DNA of 64,000 nt from Cladorrhinum sp. PSN259 (Eukaryota > Ascomycota > Sordariomycetes > Sordariales > Podosporaceae): NCBI GenBank assembly GCA_033725935.1, contig MU867063.1, positions 248,001-312,000 of the forward strand, written 5' to 3'. How positions within the stretch are numbered: the first letter of the stretch is position 1; every line of letters begins with the position of its first letter. The notes under the pieces were generated by a model, which was given only the letters and a program-made list of their open reading frames with translations, had not been told where the DNA came from and searched no databases. Of the stretch, positions 45,497 through 56,726 are shown piece after piece. The position numbers and the translations under genes were made by a program.

Positions 45497-45890
45497 TCTT
45501 GAGGATTGTATGGGTGTGCAGTTGCTTCGGTTTGTTGATGGAGGATGGGAGGATGAAAAAGAAAAGTTGACGTCGGCGTTGAAGTGACAAGGGCCCCAAT
45601 GCCTGCCGGTCGGGAACGCGCCGCGCCACAAAAATGCGATCTGGGAGATGGACCCCTGCAAGACCGTCTCGACCCCAATTTTCAGAGTTAAACCGTCTGA
45701 GTGGTCCCCCGCCAATTGCGGGCAACCGCTAAATATTTACAGATTTCCATACCCCAAGAATTCGCGAATAAATTGCAACACCCGTTGTTGCCCGACAACG
45801 ATTTCGAGAGCCCCATGGCGCTCGCCCATACACTACAACCCGGTCGCTCAGTCGCATAACGACTAGGCGGAGGATTTAACAAGACTCGGA
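45497..45890. promoter_or_regulatory. Bidirectional promoter region, Cwf18 / PPR protein
   Basis: 394 bp between two divergent start codons. It contains a CCAAT-like element read on either strand (GCCAATTGCG near 45710) and pyrimidine-rich leader sequence. No specific factor site is assigned. Confidence 0.45.
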
Positions 45891-48800
45891 ATGCTACGGA
45901 GGGCCGGCTTCGTCTGCCGATCATGTCTTTTGGCTCTGTCTCGTCCCCAGCTTCCACCACTACCACGATTAATACCACCCCAAGATGTTGCGCGACGACA
46001 TGTGCGGGCGGCGTCGACGCGCGATGACCCTTTTTCACATGTTATAGAGGCTCAAGAGAGACCGCTTCCACCCAACGATTTCTCGGGGACCGTCCCCGCC
46101 CCTCATCCTCCAGACGGGCCCAAACCCCCAGCACCACGGCGAAAAAGAGCATGGACCAAAGCCGTGAAAGGTTCATTGCGCCATCGATCTTTGAAACTTG
46201 AAAGGGACGACGACAACGATGCAGGAGACGACGGACTTATTCAGCCGCCATCGAAGAGCTTCCGGTTCAAGCGGATCAAGCGGGAACCCCAACATAACCA
46301 GCGTGAAAAAATGGTCAGCTTCATGGCACAGAGCATGGAACTGTCGTACAAGGAAAGGAAAGAGTTGGAGCAAAGGTTCATCAAGTGGAGAGGAGAGTTC
46401 GTCTTAAAGGTCTGGCCGCATACACAACCAGTAACCTCCGAGGCGAACAGAAAACGTCTACAGTTGGCGCCTCTCACCAAAGCCAGCATCGACTTCCCTC
46501 TTGGGCCTGACGTCGAGTCTATACGAAAAAAATGGTTCATTTGGCATCAGAATAAACGCAGGGACAGATGGCCCACGTTTATTAGTCGGGTCATGAAGTA
46601 TTACCCTCACAGAACAATTGAAGCGCTCGAGGCAACGTTCGAGGAAGGGGTGACGCCTTACTATGCTGTGGCCGATGTGGTTGCCTTCATTGTCAGATGG
46701 GCCATTCCCGGTGTGACTGGGCTCTGGAAGACAGATCCCAGAATAAAAAGATGGGGCCGGGAAAGAAAGATGTCGAGGATCGCGCTCCCGCACCTTTTGC
46801 TTTATCTCCTCGAGAACAGCACTCCAGGTTCTCAGCGGTTTCGCCAATGGACGCTATACAGAATTCTCAACCTGGCAGACGAAGACACCGCCGGCCGTCT
46901 GAGTGATGCACTCAAACAGTACGGGCATCCCCTTCATCCTTACACACGCTTTCAGATTGCAACCCGTCTAGCCAGGGACGTCAGACTGAAATACTCGGCT
47001 CTCGAACACCTCGAGGAATTGGTCGCCTTAGAAAAAACCGACGTCAACTCCAAATACTGTCAGGCCCTCGCCACCTCTATCATGTTGTTTCCCAGCCCAG
47101 ACAACGGAAATGCACTCATGTCGAGAATGCGCGCCGAGGTATCAGAGCGCATCCTCAAGCTCGGCCTCACCCCCAACCTGTACCACTACACAGTCATGAT
47201 CCGCGGCCTGTGTGAGAACAACGACTTCGAAACGGCTTGGAAGATATACGACATGCTGCTCGAGCACCAACACGCACCAGACAGATACCTGTACTCTACT
47301 TTACTCAACGGCGCCAAACTAACCGGCAAACTAGGCACTGTAGACCGGGTTCTGGCGACACTCCCACCCTTGGCATTAAATTCCCACATTATCAGAAACG
47401 ATCTTTTGAGCTCCATCCTCACGACGGGAATAATAGAAGCGAGAGCGAAGGGAATCAAACCGCCGAGAATCTTGCCGGTTTTCCCGCCCATGCTGGCGTT
47501 CTTTGCGCGGTTTTACAAGCTCGAAAGACTGCAGCGCATAATCCCCGTCGACCTGCAAGACATCTTGGCCCAGTCGGAAAGGTTTCTGGAGCTTCGCAGA
47601 GTGAACTGGCGGTTCATGAGAGAGTGGGAAACCATGATCATGCCTCGGATCCCGCTCAAGCCGGATAAGCTCTTGGACCCGGGATACGATACTCTGGCGA
47701 TAATGGTTCTGGGGTTCTTGAAGTCCAACGAGACCAAGTACCAGATTATGGCCTTCTATAGTCACTTTCAGAACTTATTGGCAAACGGGGATATTGTGGC
47801 TTGTGAGCTGTGTCGGTACAACGGGAGCGCGATACATGATTTCGTGCTAAAAGCTGCGCTGGAGTGGGAAGGGATGTTGAGGATTAGCTTGGATATCCTG
47901 AGTGACATGTTGAGAGGAAAGCAATCGAGGGACAGGTTCCGAGGGGAGTGGGCGGAATACCTCGGTATTAGGGGGGAGGATCATGACCAGCCTACAAAGG
48001 GAGGAACAACAACAAGACAGAAGGGTCTGGCGCATTCGTCTTCTATGGCTGGGGGCGGGGAGGGCGGCGGCGGCGGCGGCGGCCCGATTATCGGGTGGCC
48101 GTTACCTTGGGCTAGGAAGTTGAATCAGGCACCGCAAGCTGCGGGGTATAACCTCAACCCTGCCCCGAGCGTTTACAGCTGGAGTATTATTCTGAACGGC
48201 GCAATGTATCATCGGCAGGTTGAACAAGGGGTTAGGATCATGAAGCTGATGAGGGAGCACGGGATCGAGCCGAACGAGGTCACCTGGAATACTCTGATCA
48301 GAGGGTTTGCGAGGCTGCAGAGGACCACTGCTACCGTTACTGCCATGAAGAGGATGGAAGAGGCCGGGCACAGGGCTGACGAGTTTACCATGAGGGCCTT
48401 TGGGGGGTTGGTTGATAAGGAGGGAGCGCTGAAAATGATGGAGGAGATGTTGGAGGATATGAAGAAGGACAGGGAGGAGAAGGTCGAGGAGGCGGCCAAG
48501 GAGGCTAAAGAAGAAGTGCTCGGGCCTGATGGTGGGGGGTTGGATTCCGCGAGGGGAGACATGGTTGGACCTGATAATGAGGTTAGAGGGTTCGGGCCTG
48601 GTCAAGAGGAAGTTATGGAGTATGACAGGATTATGGCTCAGTATAGAGGGGAGGAGGAGGAGGAAGGTGGATTTGGAGTGGGGGATGAGGAGGAGTTTGT
48701 TGGTGAGTGGGAGGATGTAGCGGATACGGAGAAGTTGGAGGATGGGGAACAGGAACAGGAGTTTGTGGAGAAGGCCAGGAAAGAAGTTGCACATGATATG

Positions 48801-48965
48801 GGGCTTGATTTGCCGCCACCGCCGCCTCCTCCTACTACTCCTCATCCTCTTTATCCTCCTATAGATGAGGTGAAAGAGGAGGAGGTGGTTGTCGATAGAC
48901 CTTTGACCGTTGGCAAAACCGGGCCGAGGAATATTCCCAAACCAAAGATAAAATATTTTGACTAG
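45891..48965 (+). CDS. Pentatricopeptide-repeat protein, probably mitochondrial
   Basis: Single exon of 1,024 residues. The N-terminus (MLRRAGFVCRSCLLALSRPQ, then RRHVRAAS) is basic, Ser/Leu-rich and free of acids, a likely mitochondrial presequence. PPR units are clear at about residues 430-500 (YHYTVMIRGLCENNDFETAW, APDRYLYSTLLNGAKLTG) and 760-835 (VYSWSIILNGAMYHRQVEQG, IEPNEVTWNTLIRGFARLQ). Degenerate helical repeats probably fill much of the rest. A Gly-rich insert near residue 723 (GGGEGGGGGGGPIIGW) interrupts the helical part. The last 170 residues are strongly acidic with a PPPPPPP run. Fungal PPR proteins of this size act on processing, stability or translation of mitochondrial mRNAs such as cox1; the target here cannot be told. 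Similarity to Neurospora CYA-5 is possible but unproven. Confidence 0.88.
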   Translation: MLRRAGFVCRSCLLALSRPQLPPLPRLIPPQDVARRHVRAASTRDDPFSHVIEAQERPLPPNDFSGTVPAPHPPDGPKPPAPRRKRAWTKAVKGSLRHRSLKLERDDDNDAGDDGLIQPPSKSFRFKRIKREPQHNQREKMVSFMAQSMELSYKERKELEQRFIKWRGEFVLKVWPHTQPVTSEANRKRLQLAPLTKASIDFPLGPDVESIRKKWFIWHQNKRRDRWPTFISRVMKYYPHRTIEALEATFEEGVTPYYAVADVVAFIVRWAIPGVTGLWKTDPRIKRWGRERKMSRIALPHLLLYLLENSTPGSQRFRQWTLYRILNLADEDTAGRLSDALKQYGHPLHPYTRFQIATRLARDVRLKYSALEHLEELVALEKTDVNSKYCQALATSIMLFPSPDNGNALMSRMRAEVSERILKLGLTPNLYHYTVMIRGLCENNDFETAWKIYDMLLEHQHAPDRYLYSTLLNGAKLTGKLGTVDRVLATLPPLALNSHIIRNDLLSSILTTGIIEARAKGIKPPRILPVFPPMLAFFARFYKLERLQRIIPVDLQDILAQSERFLELRRVNWRFMREWETMIMPRIPLKPDKLLDPGYDTLAIMVLGFLKSNETKYQIMAFYSHFQNLLANGDIVACELCRYNGSAIHDFVLKAALEWEGMLRISLDILSDMLRGKQSRDRFRGEWAEYLGIRGEDHDQPTKGGTTTRQKGLAHSSSMAGGGEGGGGGGGPIIGWPLPWARKLNQAPQAAGYNLNPAPSVYSWSIILNGAMYHRQVEQGVRIMKLMREHGIEPNEVTWNTLIRGFARLQRTTATVTAMKRMEEAGHRADEFTMRAFGGLVDKEGALKMMEEMLEDMKKDREEKVEEAAKEAKEEVLGPDGGGLDSARGDMVGPDNEVRGFGPGQEEVMEYDRIMAQYRGEEEEEGGFGVGDEEEFVGEWEDVADTEKLEDGEQEQEFVEKARKEVAHDMGLDLPPPPPPPTTPHPLYPPIDEVKEEEVVVDRPLTVGKTGPRNIPKPKIKYFD

Positions 48966-50236
48966 AAAAAAAAAAGAGAGAGGTATTAAAATAGATGGAT
49001 GGGGTGGGCTATGATGAAAAGGGATTGATGAAGAAAGAGCCTGGACATTTGTCGGAATGTATTGTGTATTTAGATGCTTGTATCAAAATTTGTAAATAAG
49101 AAAGAACAATACCCCATTTTGTAAACACTGTCATTTTTATATGTTTTTTTCTTTCTTTGTTTGTTTTCACGGGGTCTTGAGGGTATAACAGGTTAAAATC
49201 GACCCTAAATGCCTACTGCAGTCAGTCAGTCAGTCAGTAATTAGTGATTTCGGATTTGAATGAGTTTGGGCGCGAAAAGAAAGTAAAAACACAAAGCCGA
49301 AAGGAAGCAAAATAGCCTTTTCATTACGCTGTACCGATAACGGCAAATCCAAACAGTATTATCCTAGAAAATATTAATTTATACTTTTAAAAACAAGTCA
49401 CCCCAGAAAATATGAGTGTGTTTACTAAGCAGTAACTAGACTATTTGAATTTCAAAGAAAGGGAGAGGGAGAGAAAGAAGGCAAATTGGGTAAAGGGTGC
49501 CCGAAACCTCTCTGCTATCTAGGGCGGCGCTCTGTGAGTTCGAGGATGGATCGGTAATAAACAGCGAGAAGGATGGGCGTTTTTAGTTTTGATGATTGGA
49601 ATTTTTTTTTTAATGGAACGGACACACATTGTGAAAGTTATGTTGTATTATGAATTAGGTTCGGTGGTAAGTAAGAGTGATAGAGAATGGAGGATGAAGA
49701 AAAGAGAATGGAGAATGGTAAAAAAAAAATTTATGTGAGAGTGAGGGAAAATGAGAATAAAAGTGAAGGTGTCTTTATATTGGTGAGGCTTTTGATGGTT
49801 ATATCTAGCTGTGTGGTGAATCTTGGAGGGTCGACAAGGTTGTGGATGAGTTAAGAAAAGGTGATCTGATACGCAAGTGGAGGATGAAGTTGACGGGGTT
49901 CCGATTTTGGCTCGCTCGATCAGAGATGGTTCCTTACTACCTCAAGTTCAGAAACATGATGGGGCACAAAACTGCTGCTGGTTTCTTCTCTTCTTGTGTG
50001 TATCTGTGAAATTCCGAGTATAAATTTCTCGAGGGTATATTTGAGCTTTTGGATGTAAGATAGGTATACACCAAATTAGACACACAAAGTAAATACAGTT
50101 CCCATTCCCGTTCCCATTCCCCTTCCAAAACACCTTCATTATTATCATTAACTTCCCTCATACACTCAACACCACTCACTTCCCCTCACGCTTTACACCC
50201 CTCTCCCTCGACTGGTCATCACACATGACTGACCCC
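48966..50236. other. Convergent intergenic region, 1.3 kb
   Basis: 3' flanks of the PPR and Sur7/PalI genes. AT-rich, with a (CAGT)5 repeat at 49219-49238; no gene seen. Confidence 0.65.
49219..49238. repeat. CAGT microsatellite, five units
   Basis: Five perfect tandem CAGT units in the 3' flank of the PPR gene. Confidence 0.9.
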
Positions 50237-51193
50237 TTAAAACCACCTGCGTCTCCTCTGAACGGGAGCACCATACCCATCAATAGGCCCCTCCTTGACA
50301 ACAGGGACCCCACCCGCCCTCCTGCTCTCCCTATGCTTCCTCAACCGTCCACTGCAGCAAGTCAAGAAGACAATCGCGGAGCCCACAAGCGAACAAACAG
50401 CCGCAGCCAACAAACACCAAGCCGCACTGCCGTAGCGGGCCCTCACAAAACTCCTGTCGTCATCATTCACCTTGTTTCTAATAATCGCAAAAGCGACGAA
50501 ATCAAGAATGCAAGCGACGGCCGTGGTCAAGAACGCAAGCAAGGCGACCAGACTGGCAAGGAGAGAACCGACGAGCCCAGCGCCCAAGGCAAGCATAAAG
50601 GCAATGAAATTCAGTCCAGCGGCGATGGGGTGCAGGACAAAGGCCTTGGTGAGGGAGCGAGTGGTCGAGATTGCCGCGTCAGAGTAGGATTCCGACCCTC
50701 CGTAGGATTCTACGATGGTGGCTGGGGAGTAACCCAGGCGCGCTTTGGAGCAGTGGTCGCTGGAAAACCCGTCAGCACATATTCATAACCAAGAAACAAT
50801 TTGAGGTGGTAAGAAGAGAAAACGAAGTGTATAAGTGCAGGGGGTTATAATTTTCAAACGAGGAGTCCATGTTCGGTTGAAAATGAAAGTGATGTGTGAA
50901 GAGAATGGTCGATTGAAAGTAACATGACGGTCGGTTGAAAGTGAACAGAGAAAAACTTACCCATCTTCCTGAACTAAAATACCTTTAGGACAGAAGCCAA
51001 AAGTTCCAAAAGTCACATAGGACGATCCATCAAAGTTGTCATCCGTCACCCTTCCAGCCAGAGGACCAAAGTCGACCCTCAAAAGCGAAATGTTTCTGAC
51101 GACGGGGGCAGAAATGCAAACAATAATTAACAAGATGGTAGCTGCAAACAGCAGAAAGGTGCCGAGGTGGTGGAAGAAGCCTGTTCGTGCCAT
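50237..51193 (-). CDS. Sur7/PalI family plasma-membrane protein
   Basis: Two exons, 50961-51193 and 50237-50759, with a 201-nt intron (GTAAGT donor, GCTGAC branch, CCAG acceptor); 251 residues. The topology is four membrane helices: one at the N-terminus (HHLGTFLLFAATILLIIVCI) and three in the second half (FIAFMLALGAGLVGSLLASL, ALLAFLTTAVACILDFVAF, WCLLAAAVCSLVGSAIVFL). The long external loop carries the family Cys pair in FGTFGFCPKG and GDHCSKARLGYSP, which is only complete after splicing. Sur7 proteins sit in eisosome/MCC membrane domains; PalI/Rim9 members take part in ambient pH signalling. Which subfamily applies is open. The C-terminus is short and basic (RRRRWF), unlike the long tail of PalI, which slightly favours a Sur7-like role. 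Confidence 0.88.
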
Positions 51194-52153
51194 GGTGGGC
51201 GACTTGTTTTCTCTCTCTTTACAGTCTAGGTGATGACTTGTCTAACGCTCAATGCAAGTGGTCTTCTGGCTGAATGAATGAGAGTAGAGAGGAAATGTGG
51301 GAGGGAACCCAACCAATGTTTGGTACATATTATACACACGCAGAGAGACAAGAAATCTACAATTACCTTGGTTCGACACAGCCAGCCAACCAGTTCTGAA
51401 GAATACCAGACTCAGTCGACGTCATCAGCAACCACTGCAGGGACGTTCAGCAGCCTGTTTGCTTGGCCCGTTGTAAGCCAAGCGAACGAATCGTAGACCC
51501 TTGTCTGCCGTGCGACCCTGTGTGAGCACAGGGGAGAAAAGCTTCACATTTTCCATTTGGGGATAATTGTGTTTCAGCGGTCCAGGTCTCGCAGTCTTGT
51601 TTTCTGATCAGTGCTGCTGAGCCGGTGACGATGACGTCAATGCATCAGAATCATAGGGTTGCATTTCGGGATGCGCTGTGCCGTTCCTGGTCTTGGCTTC
51701 TGGCCGTTTCTCGTCCCCTGCGGATGTGAAGTGCCGCTCTCGATCGGCCCCACTTTCCCCCGGTGTGTTCTGCCCTGTTTTGCTGAACCACGACGACTGT
51801 AGTATATTTTTGGTGGCTGGTTATTGTGATGATGATTGGGCTGGTTCTCTGTTTGCGGGTGCCCATGTTGATCGTGTCGTCGTAAGACTTGAGGCTGTAC
51901 AGACCAACTAAGCCGTATGAGTTGTTGCGCAGTCGACTGGATGTCGGCCGGATTCTGTAGTGTGCTGTGTGTCTCAGACTGAGAAAAATACTATCCGTCC
52001 CATAAGACAGACTCGTCAAAAGTGAGAGACAGCCTGCCACGCGTCCCTTCCCCGCAATCGCATGCAGTGCAGCTGAAGCACAGCCCCATCATCATGTGTA
52101 TAGCTTCAGTCCAGCGCACGAAGCATCCAAATCCAATATTCTTAGACCCCCCA
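51194..52153. other. Intergenic region, 1 kb, promoter side of the Sur7/PalI gene
   Basis: Lies between two minus-strand genes: the 3' end of the 52.2-53.0 kb gene and the start of Sur7/PalI. A palindromic CRE, TGACGTCA, is at 51632-51639. No gene seen. Confidence 0.55.
51632..51639. promoter_or_regulatory. CRE-type palindrome TGACGTCA
   Basis: A perfect ATF/CREB site 439 bp upstream of the Sur7/PalI start codon. In filamentous fungi such sites are bound by Atf1-type bZIP factors in stress and development. One 8-mer in 64 kb is expected about once by chance, so function is only a possibility. Confidence 0.3.
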
Positions 52154-53021
52154 TCAAAAATTAGCCTTGCCCCTCACATCATCCCCCCTCTCCGAATCCC
52201 TCGCCGCCTTCTCCAGAACCTCAAAGGCAGTGGCCTTCGTCTTCTCACTAACAGTCCCAAACCCCTTTCTCTCCAGCTCCTCGGCCGCCTTCTTGCCCTC
52301 GACCGTATTCTCCTTCCAAATCTCAACCAAGCTCTCCATCGTAGCCAGCGTCTGCCTCCTCTTTTGTCGCACCTCAAACAACTCCTGGTCATTCAGCAGG
52401 ACCTTTTCCTCTGGGTCGCTCAGTTTGTCCAGCTGCCCGCAGCTCTCCCAATCTGCCAAACCTCTGTGCCCCATCCCTGGGGGGACTACCTGTGGTAGGG
52501 CCCCCGTGCTGAGTGTGTGCGGGTGCCATATGTCAAAGGGATCAATGTCCCATCTGCCGTGCAAGGGTGAGTCGCGGATCTCTGTTTTGTGGGCGTATTT
52601 TTCGGTTGGGAAGACGTGGATTAGGAATTCTCTTTTCTGAGCTTTGGTGGTGTTGGGGCCTTGGGTATCGGTATTATTATCATTACTACTGTGTCCAAGG
52701 TTGAAGCTGAGCGGGCTTCGTGCTATTATTCGATCTGCGATTATTTTGCTTCCGGCCAGGGAGATGAATGCTGAGGGGTCCTGGTCGTTTAGTCAGTAAG
52801 AGGCCGAGCAGTTTATGGACGTTCAAATTTTGACTTGCAATCATCCTCTGAAACATGTGTATCTCTCCATGCTGCTTCAGCATCTGGAGGACTGCTCGTC
52901 TTTCTGAGAGGGTTGCTGGTGCTGGCTTGACTTTCAGGTATATCGTCCGAAGCTTGGCCGATTCGGCACCCATACGAGGGGTGCCGGCCTTGGAAATAAT
53001 CGGTCTTCCGAATTGAGACAT
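52154..53021 (-). CDS. Conserved-looking fungal protein of unknown function with a GC-AG intron
   Basis: Two exons, 52839-53021 and 52154-52780, 269 residues. The 58-nt intron has a GCAAGT donor, CTGAC branch and CCAG acceptor. A GT donor three bases further in (GTCAAA) would break the frame, whereas the GC donor joins FQRMI to DPSAFISLAGSK in phase 0. The N-terminal ~90 residues (RTIYLKVKPAPATLSERRAV, LKQHGEIHMFQRMI, DPSAFISL..., IIADRIIARSPLSFNL) resemble the strand-helix-strand pattern of an RRM-like domain. The C-terminal half is helical, with EIWKENTVEGKKAAEELERKG. I do not recognise the family; a mitochondrial or RNA-related role is conceivable but not shown. No signal peptide or membrane helix. 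Confidence 0.72.
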
Positions 53022-56000
53022 GATGTGTTTGTGTTGGTGATGTTTAAAGCTTGATATGGAGAGACGGATGTTCAATCAGAACCCCACTGCCTGCATAACG
53101 ACATCAAGGTGCTCACTTCAGTGATTTTTGCCAAGAGCGAGAATTTAAAGTGGGTTCTTTCTGCTGGAGCTCCTCCCATCTTCCCCAGACTTTCGGGACC
53201 ACTCACTGACAGCCAACGGTTTCTGTTGTTCATGGTGGAGCAACCGAACACGTTATTGTTTAACCTTATCAATTGACGACCTGAACCTGGTTTTCTTTTT
53301 CTGGAGTTGTCTCCCAGGTCTTTGTAGGCACGCAACTCACACAACAACATTGTAGCAACGTCACCCGTTGGCCTACAGGTATAGTGACCTTCACGATACA
53401 CCCCCATCGAGAGGCATGTAACCTTGGCTCCCTCATTTTTATACCTGTCAAAGGTGTATGTTGAGCAAGGCACTTTTCACCATGCACACTGAAGCTACTA
53501 CGCCGAAACCAACCTTACCGAGCTACGGCGCGGGAAGTAGACAAAGAAGTCCAGCCGCGACATGCCGTTCATCAGGTCAACGGCATACCTGAGGGTTCAC
53601 AGTGCCTGCATGGCATGTTTGTTATCTGCCAGCTACACAAAGAATAAAAGTCAACAATCTCAGACCCAATCCACTCACCCACCGAGCGGTTATTGATCGC
53701 TGCAGATAAAGAACGAGCCCAGAGTCCGAGGCCACCTCGGTTTCATGCGATGAAGAGCGTGTAACCGACAGATAGGACCTCAGCTCCTCACTCTCGTTGG
53801 TTGAAGAATGACTGTATATATCTTTCAGCTATCTCCTTGGCGACATTGCGTATGCGTACGAGAGGTTATTGTGAAATCAGCCTGTAACACAGCCAACGTT
53901 GCTCTGCATGACAGCTGGTCCATAGACTGCGTAAACGCCAGGCCCAGCCCACAGCCGGGCTGTGTGAAATGGTCGACCTGGAGGTGGCGTCGCAACGGGA
54001 AGAGAAAAAGAGAGTTTGGACCCCAAGATCTGGAGCCGAAAGTAGTGTACAGCGGATGCCTCGAAAATAGATTGTACTGTAGATCTTTGACTTACCATAG
54101 TACAGTAGTCATAACGTTGCAGCGGGGCCCCAGCTGTGTGTGGGCTTTCCAACCTGGAAATTCTGCAGAACCTCGATCATGTCAGTTGGTTGATGTCGCA
54201 TGCATGCAGATAGGGTGGTGTTTTGAAGCCCGCACTGTGATGATACCGCCCCCCTGGTGCTGCAATATGCCTGGGAAAGAGACATTGGGGACTTGGCTGC
54301 TCCGCGTGGCTGCCTTGGCGTCGGTGAGAGTGAGACATCGTGATGCCTGTCAGTGATTTAGCGTAGGTAGGCAATCTCTTCCTTCAAACGGCATCTTCCA
54401 TTTGGTGATTTTGCAATATCGTTGAGAACCTCGGAAGAGGGGCAATCAATGGAGACAAGTGTTGGAACCGTGGAGTCGGCTCGCGTCCCGGAAAGGCAGT
54501 TAGGATGATAGCAAGCACCAGCTATCACCCGGGAATGAAGCCGGAGGGCGGCACACCGTCTCAGACCGCTGATTGGACAAATATCAATGCAAGACGGAAA
54601 GGTCATCCAGTCCTGTGTCCAAGCAGCATGACCCGAGGTTATGGTATTTAATTATCCAATTGTCCACATGAAATGAGGCTCAAATAAAAGATACGAAGCG
54701 CCAAAAACGCCACGACGACGACGCCTTTTATGATGTGCACTTGGACGCCATGGTTGACGGTTCCCTCCCACCGAAACAAGCAACCGAATCGTGGATGATG
54801 GCAGTGGAGCATGATGACTGGTCAGTGGTGACGAGTAATTTAGTGGACTGTGACTCGTGATCCCTTGCGATAACCGCTATGCCATATCGAGATGGCTTGC
54901 TGAGGGAAAAAGCCATGTTGGCAATTGCTCGATTTGATTGTCGCGCGGTTGAGAATCGAACGATTTTAAACAGCGTCTAGAGCATCTCGGCGTCATGCAG
55001 TGCCGGAGTGATCGATCCGATCCTTGTTGACTGCAGATTGCGTTTCGAGTCAGTTTGTTCTTGTTGTTGAACAAGTCGGAACCGACGCTGTGGTAATGCT
55101 GCCCTTGTCGCTGGAAGTTCTGGAACACCCGAGAGACAGGCTCAAGGTTTTCCTGGGACCGGTGTTTCCTCAATGCAATGCCATGGATGACTTGCATTTC
55201 TACATCATGCAATTCCAACAAGGGTTGAAAGCATCTTCAGATCGGATAGAAATAATCACGGCAGAAAAACAGCTTCCGACAAACGCCTTCCGATGCCAAT
55301 TTGTGATGGGATGAGATGGTGGATGACCGCTGACAGCTGTCTTCTTTGGGAATTGCGGGATTGGGATTGGGATTGGGATTGGGATTGGAATGCTGGTTCC
55401 AGGTTGCCGCACTGTGACACCGGGCGCAACAACACACCTGGAGATCCCTTGATTGGATTGATGGAAGAGGCAATCCAGTCACTAGTGGAGTCTGACAAAG
55501 AGCCCGAACCCGAGGACGATGAGAGGGGGGCATGACCAGTGATTTTACCAAAGGAGTGCAACCTGGTCCGGCGAATGGGGCCGCCTGCTGAGACATTGGG
55601 CAAGGTGACTGGCTCCGAGACTGGTTCTTCTGGGCGGACTGGGGTCGTGGAGGGTGATGGGGGCACTTTCCCTGGGGGTTATATCCAAAAGAGGTCAAGG
55701 AGCCGCGACGCCTGTTCGGCATTCTTTATCACTGTCAACGCTGCCGGGATGAAGGCAATGCACAAACAATGAAATGCCGATTTTGTATTGTGGTGCACGG
55801 TATTTGGAGTCCGACAAAAACTGTTGATGGTTTTTTTGACATGCATGAAATTTTCCCTTGGCATCCCAGCAAACAGGTTCCATTGCGTCCACAGGTGGGT
55901 GTAATTGAGATGGAAGGAGATGATCCCTTTCCGACGGCTTGGTTTGGGTCCTTGGAGTCAGGCGAACGCAGCGAACTGCCCAGAGGTGGAGCCTCTCCTA

Positions 56001-56726
56001 AACAAAACTCTTGTAGCCAAGACAGTGCGCAGCTACTGTGACCCCGCCGCGGAGCACTTGCCAGAGCTGGGCACCAATTGAAAGGCGTTCCCACGAAATG
56101 CTGCCAGGTCCCAGTGGTCCCGTTCGTTCGGTCAGAACCAAAAGACTCCCACGCCGCATACACCCGGCATCCACCCACCCCAACCTGGAAACCTTGGAAC
56201 GCCAAAAATTCCCAGGGAATCACTCGACACCACTGAGTAAGACGACACCAATCTCGCCCCAGCCTAGGGTCGTTTTAGTGTACAGCGAACTGTGCGGTGT
56301 GTGATGTCGCACGCCGGCGGGTCTTTTCTCATCAATCATCTCGTTTTATTTTCTTATTCTTTGTTGAATACAGAGCACTGGGAATACCCATTCAAATCAA
56401 TCCACCGACACCGACAGCTTGGATACGACTCGACTCGACTCGGTATATGGGTATCCTGGGGGAAACGTAGCTAGACTAATTGGCAGACCACCCCCTTCCA
56501 GGTGTTCTCCGTCCGCCGTCTGTTGCCAAGTCCCATCAGGAGCCACGCCGGTTCAGCGTGGCAGCCACGGCGCCCGAGCCCTAGATAGCGCTGCAAACGC
56601 CCATGCCTTCATAACCGTTCGGGTCCCCCGAACTAATTTTCGTCGGTTCCCCTTAAAATCGCTTTTTTGCCGTTCCTGTATGCCACCTCCCGCCGAGCGT
56701 GGTCGTGACACGGCGTCGGTCCCATC
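53022..56726. other. Gene-poor region, 3.7 kb
   Basis: No gene could be established. Both strands carry several open frames of 90-180 codons with partly protein-like translations, especially between 54714 and 56041 on the plus strand, but no consistent exon chain was found. A (GGGATT)5 repeat lies at 55357-55386. The right end (56300-56726) is likely promoter and leader of the next gene. Confidence 0.45.
55357..55386. repeat. GGGATT hexamer repeat, five units
   Basis: Five perfect tandem GGGATT units. The motif differs from the fungal telomere repeat TTAGGG, so an interstitial telomere is not implied. Confidence 0.9.

Noticed and set aside
53808..54356. 182-codon Cys/Trp-rich plus-strand frame
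   Set aside because: No signal peptide or recognisable cysteine pattern; also open antisense; no start-context support.
55357..55386. Interstitial telomere
   Set aside because: The unit is GGGATT, not TTAGGG, and only five copies exist.
55237..55722. Minus-strand frames of 136-161 codons over the GGGATT repeat
   Set aside because: Two overlapping frames are equally open, partly because the repeat has no stops; no convincing exon boundaries.
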